From the IMG/VR virus record IMGVR_UViG_3300042935_001876, positions 1 to 47,702 of that record: a stretch of 47,702 bases of DNA. One strand, written 5' to 3'. A model generated the notes under the pieces. The model searched no databases. It was not told where the DNA came from and saw nothing but the letters and a program-made list of their open reading frames with translations. Position numbers and translations under genes: made by a program. Of this stretch, positions 26,128 to 34,692 are shown in pieces. The DNA is from a virus. How positions within the stretch are numbered: position 1 is the stretch's first letter; each line of letters starts with the position of its first letter.

Positions 26128-26148
26128 TATAAGTAAAAAAATAATAAT

Positions 26149-29100
26149 ATGCCAACTAGATTAAATATTTATGGTCAGGCCATTTCAACAACGAAGAAAA
26201 GGCCGTGTATTGTTGCAACAACAGGTCATATAGTACTATCTGGAGCAACAACACCAACATCAATTGATGGGATTAATATTGATGTTAATGATAGAATACT
26301 GGTGTGGCAACAAAATTCGCCACAAAATAATGGAATATACAAATTAGAAACATCAGAATTATTAAGCCGTGATTATGATTTTAATATCAGTGACGATGTT
26401 TATACTGGTGTTGAGGTTTTGGTATTATCAGGATTAACATATTCTGGTAAAACATTTTATTTAACAACAACAGATGAGATAACAATTGGAAGTAGTTTAT
26501 TAACATTTGATATTCTTGCTGGTCAAAATGGAACAAGCGGAAGTTCAGGAACAAGTGGTTCATCAGGAACAAGTGGCTCATCTGGAACAAGCGGAAGTTC
26601 AGGAACAAGTGGCTCATCTGGAACAAGTGGAAGTTCAGGAACAAGTGGCTCATCAGGAACAAGTGGAAGTTCAGGAACAAGTGGAAGTTCAGGAACAAGT
26701 GGTTCATCTGGAACAAGTGGCTCATCAGGAACAAGTGGAAGTTCAGGAACAAGTGGAAGTTCAGGTACAAGTGGTTCATCAGGTACAAGCGGAAGTTCAG
26801 GAACAAGTGGCTCATCAGGAACAAGTGGAAGTTCAGGAACAAGTGGAAGTTCAGGAACAAGTGGAAGTTCAGGTACAAGCGGAAGTTCAGGAACAAGTGG
26901 TTCATCAGGAACAAGTGGAAGTTCAGGAACAAGTGGAAGTTCAGGAACAAGTGGAAGTTCAGGAACAAGTGGTTCATCTGGAACAAGTGGAAGTTCAGGA
27001 ACAAGTGGTTCATCAGGTACAAGCGGAAGTTCAGGAACAAGTGGTTCATCTGGAACAAGCGGTTCATCTGGAACAAGCGGAAGTTCAGGTACAAGTGGAA
27101 GTTCTGGAACAAGTGGAAGTTCAGGTACAAGCGGAAGTTCAGGAACAAGTGGTTCATCTGGAACAAGCGGTTCATCTGGAACAAGCGGAAGTTCAGGTAC
27201 AAGTGGAAGTTCTGGAACAAGTGGAAGTTCAGGAACAAGTGGTTCATCAGGTACAAGTGGCTCATCTGGAACAAGCGGTTCATCAGGTACAAGTGGTTCA
27301 TCTGGAACAAGCGGAAGTTCAGGAACAAGTGGAAGTTCAGGAACAAGTGGAAGTTCAGGAACAAGTGGAAGTTCAGGAACAAGTGGAAGTTCAGGAACAA
27401 GTGGCTCATCAGGTACAAGTGGCTCATCAGGTACAAGTGGCTCATCTGGAACAAGCGGAAGTTCAGGAACAAGTGGAAGTTCAGGAACAAGTGGAAGTTC
27501 AGGAACAAGTGGAAGTTCAGGAACAAGTGGCTCATCAGGTACAAGTGGCTCATCTGGAACAAGCGGAAGTTCAGGTACAAGTGGAAGTTCAGGAACAAGT
27601 GGAAGTTCAGGAACAAGTGGCTCATCAGGTACAAGCGGTTCATCAGGTACAAGCGGAAGTTCAGGAACAAGTGGCTCATCAGGAACAAGTGGCTCATCTG
27701 GAACAAGCGGAAGTTCAGGAACAAGCGGAAGTTCAGGTACAAGTGGAAGTTCAGGAACAAGTGGCTCATCTGGAACAAGTGGCTCATCTGGAACAAGCGG
27801 TTCATCAGGTACAAGTGGTTCATCTGGAACAAGCGGAAGTTCAGGAACAAGTGGTTCATCTGGAACAAGCGGAAGTTCAGGAACAAGTGGTTCATCTGGA
27901 ACAAGCGGAAGTTCAGGAACAAGTGGTTCATCTGGAACAAGTGGTACTGATGGAACAAGTGGCTCATCTGGAACAAGTGGCTCATCTGGAACAAGTGGCT
28001 CATCTGGAACAAGCGGTTCATCAGGTACAAGCGGAAGTTCAGGAACAAGTGGTTCATCTGGAACAAGTGGTACTGATGGAACAAGTGGCTCATCTGGAAC
28101 AAGTGGAAGTTCAGGAACAAGTGGCTCATCTGGAACAAGTGGCTCATCTGGAACAAGCGGTTCATCAGGTACAAGTGGTTCATCTGGAACAAGCGGAAGT
28201 TCAGGAACAAGTGGTTCATCTGGAACAAGTGGTACTGATGGAACAAGTGGCTCATCTGGAACAAGTGGAAGTTCAGGAACAAGTGGCTCATCTGGAACAA
28301 GCGGAAGTTCAGGAACAAGTGGAAGTTCAGGAACAAGTGGTTCATCTGGAACAAGCGGAAGTTCAGGTACAAGTGGAACAGCAGGAACAAGTGGAACAAG
28401 TCCATCAATAGTAGAATTATCTATTTCAGGTGCAACAAATGGGTCAAATAGAACATTTACCATTTCTCAAGAAATTGACCAAGAGGCTAGTTTATTCTTT
28501 GTTAATGGTCAATTACAACAATATGGTGATGATTATACCATTGCTGGAAATCAATTAACAATTGACTCAGAAAACCCAGCACCAACATCAACATACATAT
28601 TAAAATTATTTGGCGGTGGTATTCTTTTTGGTATCAATGGAACAAGTGGAACATCAGCCTTTATTACCTCATCAGCATCAACACCATCACCAATAGATGC
28701 AAATTCAATGTGTTTTTGGTTTGACACAGTAAATTTAGAGCCAATGGTTTCTTATTGTGGGTATAGTGGAGCAGCTTCATGGTCAGCAGGGGGTGCATTG
28801 ATAACAGGAAACCAGCAATTTGCAGGAGCAGGAACACAGAATGAAGGACTTGTATTTGGAGGTACTGGTCCTGTATCTTGCACTGAAGAATATAATGGCA
28901 CATCTTGGTCAACAGGTGGTGCATTAGCAACAGCAAGATGTGGTTTAGCAGGAGCAGGAACACAAAATGTAGGACTTGCTTTTGGTGGACATAGTTCATA
29001 TGGTTCTTGCACAGAAGAATATAATGGTACATCTTGGTCAGCAGGAGGTGCATTAGCAACAGCAAGACGATTTTTAGCAGGAGCAGGAACACAGAATGCA

Positions 29101-30099
29101 GCGCTTGCAGCAGGAGGTACTTATCCAATAACGTCTTGCACAGAAGAATACAATGGTACATCTTGGTCAGAAGGAGGTGCATTAGCAACAGCAAGATGTG
29201 GTTTAGCAGGAGCAGGATCACAGAATGCAGGACTTGCATTTGGAGGTAATGGTCCTTTATCTTGCACAGAAGAATATAATGGTACATCTTGGTCAGCAGG
29301 TGGTGTATTAATAGTTGCAAGAAGATTATTAGCAGGAGCAGGAACACAAAACGCAGGACTTGCATTTGGAGGAACTCCATCAGGATCTTGCACAGAAGAA
29401 TACAATGGCACATTATGGTCAGCAGGAGGTGCACTGATAACAGGAAGACAAAATTTGGCTGGAGCAGGAATACAGAATGCAGCGCTTGCAGCAGGAGGTG
29501 GTTATGGATCATTAACTTGCACCGAAGAATACTCAGCACCAATAGTTTTGATTGATAGTTCAGGTACAGGAACACCAGGTGCAAGTGGAAGTTCAGGAAC
29601 AAGTGGTGCAGCAGGAAGTAGTGGCACATCAGGTGCATCTGGAACAAGTGGTTCGTCTGGAACAAGTGGTTCTAATGCTGGAATAACATCATATACAAAC
29701 CCAGTTGATAATAGGGTATTAACCTCAGTATCATCAACGTCAATAAATGCTGAAGCCAACTTAACTTTTGATGGTAGTGTTTTAACTGTTACAGGAACTA
29801 TAACAGAAACATCAACAGAAAAAGTAAAAGAAAATATAGAAGAAATTAGTAATCCTTTAGAGATTGTGAAAAAATTAAGAGGAGTAGAATATAACAAAAT
29901 AGGTAATTCTATAAAAGAAATTGGTTTAATTGCAGAGGAAGTAGATAAAGTGCTACCACAAGTGGTAATAAAAGATTATGAAGGTAAACCAGCATCTGTC
30001 TCATATTCAAGAATAACAGCAATATTAATTGAAGCAATAAAAATACAGAATAAACAAATTGAAAATTTAACAAAAAGGATTGAAGTATTAGAAAAATAA
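26149..30099 (+). CDS. Giant collagen-like tail fibre with kelch propeller and S74 chaperone
   Basis: A 1316-aa fibre. Residues 1-126: globular N-terminal part shared in style with phage fibre anchors (CIVATTGHIVLSG, ILVWQQNSPQNNGIYKL). Residues about 128-750: an almost pure (GTSGSS)n collagen-like stalk with three GTD interruptions. Then a QLQQYGDDYTI beta domain as in the previous fibre; a lead-in with MCFWFDTVNLEPMVSYCGY; six kelch-like blades of about 45 aa (pattern SWSAGGALxxAR, LAGAGTQNAGLAFGG, SCTEEYNGT), predicting a six-bladed propeller; a second short stalk; and a C-terminal S74 chaperone-of-endosialidase domain of about 95 aa (STEKVKENI, IGLIAEEV, VSYSRITAILIEAIK). The S74 Ser and Lys spaced as S-x4-K suggest self-cleavage after trimerisation. 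The propeller is the probable receptor-binding tip. Confidence 0.85.
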   Translation: MPTRLNIYGQAISTTKKRPCIVATTGHIVLSGATTPTSIDGINIDVNDRILVWQQNSPQNNGIYKLETSELLSRDYDFNISDDVYTGVEVLVLSGLTYSGKTFYLTTTDEITIGSSLLTFDILAGQNGTSGSSGTSGSSGTSGSSGTSGSSGTSGSSGTSGSSGTSGSSGTSGSSGTSGSSGTSGSSGTSGSSGTSGSSGTSGSSGTSGSSGTSGSSGTSGSSGTSGSSGTSGSSGTSGSSGTSGSSGTSGSSGTSGSSGTSGSSGTSGSSGTSGSSGTSGSSGTSGSSGTSGSSGTSGSSGTSGSSGTSGSSGTSGSSGTSGSSGTSGSSGTSGSSGTSGSSGTSGSSGTSGSSGTSGSSGTSGSSGTSGSSGTSGSSGTSGSSGTSGSSGTSGSSGTSGSSGTSGSSGTSGSSGTSGSSGTSGSSGTSGSSGTSGSSGTSGSSGTSGSSGTSGSSGTSGSSGTSGSSGTSGSSGTSGSSGTSGSSGTSGSSGTSGSSGTSGSSGTSGSSGTSGSSGTSGSSGTSGSSGTSGSSGTSGSSGTSGSSGTSGSSGTSGSSGTSGSSGTSGSSGTSGSSGTSGSSGTSGSSGTSGSSGTSGTDGTSGSSGTSGSSGTSGSSGTSGSSGTSGSSGTSGSSGTSGTDGTSGSSGTSGSSGTSGSSGTSGSSGTSGSSGTSGSSGTSGSSGTSGSSGTSGTDGTSGSSGTSGSSGTSGSSGTSGSSGTSGSSGTSGSSGTSGSSGTSGTAGTSGTSPSIVELSISGATNGSNRTFTISQEIDQEASLFFVNGQLQQYGDDYTIAGNQLTIDSENPAPTSTYILKLFGGGILFGINGTSGTSAFITSSASTPSPIDANSMCFWFDTVNLEPMVSYCGYSGAASWSAGGALITGNQQFAGAGTQNEGLVFGGTGPVSCTEEYNGTSWSTGGALATARCGLAGAGTQNVGLAFGGHSSYGSCTEEYNGTSWSAGGALATARRFLAGAGTQNAALAAGGTYPITSCTEEYNGTSWSEGGALATARCGLAGAGSQNAGLAFGGNGPLSCTEEYNGTSWSAGGVLIVARRLLAGAGTQNAGLAFGGTPSGSCTEEYNGTLWSAGGALITGRQNLAGAGIQNAALAAGGGYGSLTCTEEYSAPIVLIDSSGTGTPGASGSSGTSGAAGSSGTSGASGTSGSSGTSGSNAGITSYTNPVDNRVLTSVSSTSINAEANLTFDGSVLTVTGTITETSTEKVKENIEEISNPLEIVKKLRGVEYNKIGNSIKEIGLIAEEVDKVLPQVVIKDYEGKPASVSYSRITAILIEAIKIQNKQIENLTKRIEVLEK
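26530..28400 (+). repeat. 18-bp tandem repeat encoding the (GTSGSS)n stalk
   Basis: About 104 units of an 18-bp repeat encode Gly-Thr-Ser-Gly-Ser-Ser. The protein unit is almost invariant while codons vary (gga-agt-tca, ggt-tca-tct, ggc-tca-tca). Three GTD units at 27943, 28069 and 28231 are spaced by 126 and 162 bp, both multiples of 18; another higher-order copy has a 108-bp offset (27043 versus 27151). These point to stepwise segmental duplications. Because the unit has few stop codons in any frame, very long spurious frames arise on both strands. Confidence 0.92.
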
Positions 30100-30104
30100 T
30101 ACTA

Positions 30105-30112
30105 TATTTATA
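30105..30112 (+). promoter_or_regulatory. TATTTATA promoter-like element
   Basis: Exact TATTTATA 15 nt before the ATG at 30128, in the 28-nt gap following the giant fibre; it would drive the small gene and the oxygenase/sulfotransferase block. Confidence 0.45.
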
Positions 30113-30127
30113 TTAAATCAAAAAAAC

Positions 30128-30370
30128 ATGAAAAAGTATTATCAAGTAGAAAATTATGGACATGGGTTTATTACCCACCAAGAAAATGAAACTGCACATA
30201 TTGCTGGTTATCCTGGCAACATTTGGGTTACAGAAAACACAACATGGGCACAAAGAGTGAGTGCTGTTGAAAAGACAAAAGAGCAGGCTCAAGTAATTGT
30301 TGATGCTGCTGTTGCATCTTCATATACACCACCTAATAGCACAACTCCACCACCAATAATTTTACCTTAA
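30128..30370 (+). CDS. Small protein of unknown function
   Basis: An 80-aa protein with a compact beta start (YYQVENYGHGFITHQENET), an amphipathic helix (EKTKEQAQVIVDAAVASS) and a Pro-rich tail ending TTPPPIILP. The first gene after the giant fibre, behind a TATTTATA element and A-rich leader. No family recognised with confidence. The size and position would fit a fibre-associated assembly factor, but nothing in the sequence proves it. Confidence 0.6.
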   Translation: MKKYYQVENYGHGFITHQENETAHIAGYPGNIWVTENTTWAQRVSAVEKTKEQAQVIVDAAVASSYTPPNSTTPPPIILP

Positions 30371-30381
30371 AAAAAAAGTAC

Positions 30382-31062
30382 ATGAATAAAGAATTGCAAA
30401 TCACAGAAGATTTAAGAGAAATTATTAGTGTTTTAAATGATGAGGACGCACAAACCATTTTATCATTAAAAGATGAATTAATGGATAATTGGCAAAAAAA
30501 ACAAATATTTAGAACTGAAACCGAAATGAGAGTTTCGGTTCTAAATGATGCCAAACATCCAACAAATGCTTCAAAGTATTGGCAATCAGTTAGGGAAATG
30601 TCAGCACATTTTGATGCCTTAATGAATTTAAGTTTTGATTTAAGAAAAAACACAGTTGATAAATTAAGACTTGATAAGAAGGTTCAAGATTTGTTAGAGG
30701 ATGAAGAACTTAATAGATTTGATATTATGGAAGCAAACATTGATTTGGACCGCAACATCTATGATAGAAATTGTATGTTGCAAGTTTCCAAGGATAGAGT
30801 TAGAGAGTTAAGTACGTGGAGTAAGATTAAATCTGAATTAGACAACGAAACTTTTGACACTAAAAATGTTAATACTCATCAAGCAGAATCGCTTCACAGG
30901 TATTTTGAGAATAGGGTTAAATCATTAAATGATGCATCAGCTCCAGGAGAAATAATGAATGCTATGGGTCCATATTTATCATTCAATAGAATGAAGAATG
31001 AGGAAGGTACATTATTAAATTTTTTAGGAGAAGTTCCAGAAGACAAGAAGAAATTAAATTAA
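30382..31062 (+). CDS. Helical protein of unknown function upstream of 2OG oxygenases
   Basis: A 226-aa, highly charged, mostly helical protein (LREIISVLNDEDAQTILSLK; RLDKKVQDLLEDEELNRFDI) with no membrane segment and no recognised catalytic motif. It stands 3 nt before the first 2OG-Fe(II) oxygenase gene, suggesting one transcript. Candidates include a scaffold or adaptor for the modifying enzymes or a packaging-type structural protein; the sequence does not discriminate. Confidence 0.6.
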   Translation: MNKELQITEDLREIISVLNDEDAQTILSLKDELMDNWQKKQIFRTETEMRVSVLNDAKHPTNASKYWQSVREMSAHFDALMNLSFDLRKNTVDKLRLDKKVQDLLEDEELNRFDIMEANIDLDRNIYDRNCMLQVSKDRVRELSTWSKIKSELDNETFDTKNVNTHQAESLHRYFENRVKSLNDASAPGEIMNAMGPYLSFNRMKNEEGTLLNFLGEVPEDKKKLN

Positions 31063-31065
31063 TTT

Positions 31066-31650
31066 ATGACTAATTTTATTTACACAAAAAACAATGCACT
31101 ATCAGGAAATGTTTGCCTTAATTTAATAAAGGCTTTTGAAGAATCTGATTTAAAACAACCAGGTGTTCTTTATGGCCCAGAGGGTATTTCATCTGATAGT
31201 GATAAGAAATCAACCGACATCACATTTGATCCCTCTTTTATGAATAAAGAACCTTGGTCTTTATTATTGGAGGATGTTATTGTTTCAGTTAAAACTGGTG
31301 TGTTAGATTATTTAAATAGGCATTCAACTGCAATGTCAAAAATGGATCCTATTGATTTATATACATATTTTAATATGCAAAAATATGAACCAAATGAAGG
31401 GTTTTTTGGTTGGCATTGTGAGAGAGCTGGTATAAAGCATTCTGACAGATTATTGGTTTGGATGGTTTATTTAAATACTTTGACAGATAGAGGTGAAACT
31501 GAATTTTTTTATCAGCAACACTTTGAAAGACCAGAGAGAGGGAAACTTGTCATTTGGCCATCAGATTGGTCTCATTTGCATAGAGGTGTTCCATCACCTA
31601 CTGAAACTAAATACATCCTAACTGGGTGGTTCACACATATAAAGAATTAA
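31066..31650 (+). CDS. 2-oxoglutarate/Fe(II) oxygenase, prolyl-4-hydroxylase-like
   Basis: A 194-aa enzyme with the double-stranded beta-helix fold of 2OG-Fe(II) dioxygenases. The facial triad is readable as His117-x-Glu119 (GWHCERAG) and His172 (WSHLHRGVPS), with Lys182 in TKYILTGWF as probable 2-oxoglutarate anchor. The spacing and the FFYQQHFERPERGKLVIWPSDW strand match prolyl-4-hydroxylase-like members common in large marine and freshwater phages. It would hydroxylate a protein or small-molecule substrate using O2 and 2-oxoglutarate. Followed after 3 nt by another oxygenase. A virion Pro-rich repeat is a candidate substrate by context only; Glu in place of Asp in the HxD motif is tolerated in this superfamily. 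Confidence 0.82.
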   Translation: MTNFIYTKNNALSGNVCLNLIKAFEESDLKQPGVLYGPEGISSDSDKKSTDITFDPSFMNKEPWSLLLEDVIVSVKTGVLDYLNRHSTAMSKMDPIDLYTYFNMQKYEPNEGFFGWHCERAGIKHSDRLLVWMVYLNTLTDRGETEFFYQQHFERPERGKLVIWPSDWSHLHRGVPSPTETKYILTGWFTHIKN

Positions 31651-31653
31651 TTT

Positions 31654-32256
31654 ATGGATTTTTCTATACATGAGGAGACATGGTTTTCCACACCTATATG
31701 GGAGGCAGAAGTTAAGAACATTGATAATAATGAAATAAAGGATTATTGTTTGTGGTTAAGGGATAACACAAAAGGTGCATTCATCTCAAATAGAGGTGGT
31801 TGGCATAGTAGTGAGATTGTTTTACCATTACCAAATGAATTAATGTCATTATTTAATAATCTTGAATTATTTGCTAATGAACAATGCTACAAACATCTAG
31901 GTGTGGGAAACTTAAAATTGGGTAATTTTTGGGTTAACATAAACACCAATGGGTCATACAATCTTTTGCATGACCATCAAAATAGTATATTATCTGGTGT
32001 ATATTATGTTTCTGTTCCATATGATAATATGGGAGACTTGGTATTACATAGAGGTGATACAGCAGAATATTTTTTGAAGTCAGATGTTGAGAGGGTTAGC
32101 ACAAAGACAAATTCTTTTGTTGCAGTAAAGAAGCCCATTGAATCTTTATTTTACATTTTTCCTAGTTGGGTTAGACATCATGTTGAATCAAACTATTCAG
32201 ATGGTGAGAGAATATCAATTGCATTTAATTTTATACAAGACAAGAAGAAAATATGA
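31654..32256 (+). CDS. 2OG-Fe(II) oxygenase, TIGR02466-like (first copy)
   Basis: A 200-aa protein resembling the TIGR02466/PF13759 putative 2OG-Fe(II) oxygenase family. Key pattern: NLLHDHQNSILSGVYYVSVP with His106 and His108, a YIFPSWVRHHVESN strand with His175/176, and Arg186 in GERISIAFNF. The N-terminal FSTPIWEAEV is also the family's usual opening (F-x-TPI/PLW). Substrate is not known for the family. It overlaps the next gene by 4 nt (ATGA), so the two oxygenases are probably co-translated. It is a different subfamily from the upstream prolyl-4-hydroxylase-like enzyme. Confidence 0.8.
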   Translation: MDFSIHEETWFSTPIWEAEVKNIDNNEIKDYCLWLRDNTKGAFISNRGGWHSSEIVLPLPNELMSLFNNLELFANEQCYKHLGVGNLKLGNFWVNINTNGSYNLLHDHQNSILSGVYYVSVPYDNMGDLVLHRGDTAEYFLKSDVERVSTKTNSFVAVKKPIESLFYIFPSWVRHHVESNYSDGERISIAFNFIQDKKKI

Positions 32257-32891
32257 AAGCACAAGTATTTGCAATATTCCCAACACCTTTATATGTGGCA
32301 AATTATGAGGGTGATTTAAAAGAGGTTATTGAATATTTTGATAGGAATGAAATGCAAGACACCAAAGCAGGGTATGGTATGATTTCAAACAATAGTTATA
32401 TATTGGATAATCCAATATGTGATGAGGTGAATAAGTTTTTTATGGAATCCTTTAAAGATTTTGCAACAAATGTAATGAGATATAGATATGAGGATTTGCA
32501 ATTTGCACAATCCTGGTTGACATATAAAGCACCAAAACAATTCCATAAAGCACATACCCATCCAAACACCTTATTGGCTGGTGTTTTTTATTATGATGCA
32601 CAAGAGGATGATGCTGCCATTTGTTTTTCAAAAGATGTTAAATCATTTAATAGATCATACTTTGAGCCATCATTACTAGATGATTATCAAAATCATTCAT
32701 TCTCACAAGAGGAGATATATTATAAACCAAAGAAAAATGATTTTTTAATATTCCCCTCTTGGTTAACACATGGTGTTCCACCAAACAATACAAATAGGGT
32801 GAGAAAAGCATTAGGTGTCAATGCTTTAACAAAAGGCACATTAGGTGATAAAGAAACCATTTCAGAAATTATATTTGGAAGATACAAATGA
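32253..32891 (+). CDS. 2OG-Fe(II) oxygenase, TIGR02466-like (second copy)
   Basis: A 212-aa paralogue of the preceding enzyme: IFPTPLYVANYEG opening, FHKAHTHPNTLLAGVFYYD with His101 and His103, and FLIFPSWLTHGVPPN with His173, then Arg/Lys in RVRKALGVNA. The two paralogues have diverged well beyond recent duplication, so they probably act on different substrates or form a heteromer. ATGA overlaps at both ends tie it to the upstream oxygenase and the downstream sulfotransferase. Confidence 0.8.
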   Translation: MKAQVFAIFPTPLYVANYEGDLKEVIEYFDRNEMQDTKAGYGMISNNSYILDNPICDEVNKFFMESFKDFATNVMRYRYEDLQFAQSWLTYKAPKQFHKAHTHPNTLLAGVFYYDAQEDDAAICFSKDVKSFNRSYFEPSLLDDYQNHSFSQEEIYYKPKKNDFLIFPSWLTHGVPPNNTNRVRKALGVNALTKGTLGDKETISEIIFGRYK

Positions 32892-33706
32892 AACAAAAGA
32901 TATTTTTTAATTCAACGTTACCAAGGAGTGGTAGCACTTTATTACAAAACATAATGGGACAAAATCCTGAATTTCATGTAACACCAACATCAGGTCTAAT
33001 TGATTTGATGTTAGGAGCAAGAATAGGATACAATCAAAACCATGAATCAAAGGCTGGTGATACAGAAATGTGGAAAGAGGGTTTCTATAATTTCTGTAAA
33101 GAAGGTATAAAAGCATATGTTTCATCACAAACATCAAAACCATATTATTTGGATAAGAATAGGGTATGGGCGTTTTATTATAACCTATTATCAAATGTGG
33201 TAGAAAATCCAAAAGTAATATATATGGTTAGGGATTTACCATCCATATTTGCATCAATGGAGAAGAAGTTTAGAATGAATCCTGATAAAGATGATGGCAC
33301 AATGGATAATATCAAAATGAAAGGGACAACAACACATAAGAGAGTTGAACTATGGGCGCAAACAGTTCCTGTAGGTTATTCATTGGAAAAATTACAACAA
33401 ACATTATTGGATGGTACAGCAAAGAACTTTCTATTCATTAAATATGAAGACCTATGCAGTAATCCAGAAATGGTGATGAGAAACATTTATAAATATTTAG
33501 AAGTAGATGATTTCAAACATAATTTTCAACATATAAGTCAAGTCACAGTAGAAAATGATGCAATACATGGGATATATGGTGATCATATTATAAGGAATAG
33601 TTTGAATATGTTACCAAATGATTCAAAAAATGTGCTAGGTCAATATACAGTTGATTCCATAAAGACATCCTATAAGTGGTACAATGATTTCTTTGGGTAT
33701 AAATAA
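32888..33706 (+). CDS. Sulfotransferase (PAPS-dependent)
   Basis: A 272-aa P-loop-like sulfotransferase. The 5'-phosphosulfate-binding loop is LPRSGSTLL at residues 11-19, the 3'-phosphate-binding motif is VRDLPSIFASM with Arg115 and Ser119/Ser123, and the typical FLFIKYEDLCSNPEMVMRNI strand-helix follows. It would move sulfate from PAPS to a hydroxyl or amino acceptor (glycan, tyrosine or small molecule). ATGA overlap with the oxygenase upstream suggests sequential action, for example hydroxylation creating or neighbouring the sulfated site, which is inference. PAPS would have to come from the host. The acceptor cannot be read from the sequence. Confidence 0.83.
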   Translation: MKQKIFFNSTLPRSGSTLLQNIMGQNPEFHVTPTSGLIDLMLGARIGYNQNHESKAGDTEMWKEGFYNFCKEGIKAYVSSQTSKPYYLDKNRVWAFYYNLLSNVVENPKVIYMVRDLPSIFASMEKKFRMNPDKDDGTMDNIKMKGTTTHKRVELWAQTVPVGYSLEKLQQTLLDGTAKNFLFIKYEDLCSNPEMVMRNIYKYLEVDDFKHNFQHISQVTVENDAIHGIYGDHIIRNSLNMLPNDSKNVLGQYTVDSIKTSYKWYNDFFGYK

Positions 33707-33719
33707 AGTTAGGAGATGA

Positions 33720-33727
33720 TATTTATA
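33720..33727 (+). promoter_or_regulatory. TATTTATA promoter-like element
   Basis: Exact TATTTATA 13 nt before the ATG of the first tandem kelch gene, right after the sulfotransferase stop; it would start a separate transcript for the kelch paralogues. Confidence 0.45.
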
Positions 33728-33740
33728 ATAAAAAAAGAAT

Positions 33741-34691
33741 ATGGCAAAATTACAAAGTACAGAAATAATAGGAGTTGCAAATAGACCTGCAACAATATGT
33801 TCAAATACGATGTGCATTTGGTTTGATACAGTTAATTTAAAACCAGTCATTTCATATTGTGGATATAGTCCTCCTTGGTCAGTAGGTGGCGCAATGATAA
33901 CAGCAAGATGTGGTTTAGCAGGAGCAGGAACGCAAGATGCAGGTCTTGTGTTTGGAGGCTTTGCTAGTTTTTCTCCAAAATCTTGTACAGAAGAATACGA
34001 TGGTGCATCTTGGTCAGCAGGTGGTGCATTATCAATAGCAAGACTTGGTTTAGCAGGAGCAGGAACACAGAATGAAGGACTTGCTTTTGGGGGAGGCGCT
34101 AGTTATTCTCCAATATCTTGTACAGAAGAATATAATGGCACATCGTGGTCATCAGGCGGTGCATTGATAGAAGCAAGGAGTTCTTTAGCAGGAGTAGGAA
34201 CACAAAATGCAGGACTTGCATTAGGAGGTTATGCTAGTTATTCTCCATCATCTTGCACAGAAGAATATGATGGTACAACTTGGGCAACAGGAGGTGCATT
34301 GATAGAAGCAAGGAGTTCTTTAGCAGGAGCAGGAACACAGAATGCAGGACTTGCTTTTGGAGGAACTCCATCAGGATCTTGCACAGAAGAATACAATGGT
34401 ACATCTTGGTCAGCAGGAGGTGCGTTGATAACAGCAAAATGTGGCTTAGCAGGAGCAGGAACACAGAATGCAGGACTTGCTTTTGGTGGTAACTCTTTTG
34501 CTGTGCCTGATACACAAGAATATAACGGCAGTTCTTGGGTGGCAGGCGGCAAATTATTATCAGTGAGATGTTCTTTAGCAGGAGCAGGGACGCAAAGTGC
34601 AGGACTTGCTATGGGTGGGTATAATGGTTCATGTGTTTCTTGTACAGAAGAATACATTAAAACAATCGCAATAATAGATTCAATACGATAA
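33741..34691 (+). CDS. Kelch-like six-bladed propeller protein, paralogue 1
   Basis: A 316-aa protein: a 50-aa lead (MAKLQSTEIIGVANRP, then MCIWFDTVNLKPVISYCGY) followed by six blades of about 40-47 aa with the pattern SWSAGGAL, LAGAGTQNAGLAFGG, SCTEEYDGT. The Gly-Gly, Tyr and Trp positions are those of kelch/galactose-oxidase-like blades. The same lead and blade type form the head of the giant fibre at 26149. It lacks any stalk, anchor or S74 chaperone. A short tail (IKTIAIIDSIR) ends each of the first two paralogues. Probably an exchangeable or separately attached receptor-binding head. Confidence 0.8.
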   Translation: MAKLQSTEIIGVANRPATICSNTMCIWFDTVNLKPVISYCGYSPPWSVGGAMITARCGLAGAGTQDAGLVFGGFASFSPKSCTEEYDGASWSAGGALSIARLGLAGAGTQNEGLAFGGGASYSPISCTEEYNGTSWSSGGALIEARSSLAGVGTQNAGLALGGYASYSPSSCTEEYDGTTWATGGALIEARSSLAGAGTQNAGLAFGGTPSGSCTEEYNGTSWSAGGALITAKCGLAGAGTQNAGLAFGGNSFAVPDTQEYNGSSWVAGGKLLSVRCSLAGAGTQSAGLAMGGYNGSCVSCTEEYIKTIAIIDSIR

Positions 34692-34692
34692 T

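Noticed and set aside
26530-28400. CRISPR-like array
   Set aside because: Units are contiguous, coding, and lack unique spacers.
26387-28463. Very long open frames of about 650 codons on the minus strand and a 634-codon frame on the plus strand across the fibre stalk
   Set aside because: All are translations of the 18-bp GTSGSS repeat in other frames, with absurd periodic composition; the in-frame fibre explains them.
28664-29665. Open minus-strand frame of 333 codons, and similar ones over 34234-36092
   Set aside because: They mirror the kelch repeats (low-stop periodic DNA) and give Leu/His-rich, repetitive, non-protein-like sequence.
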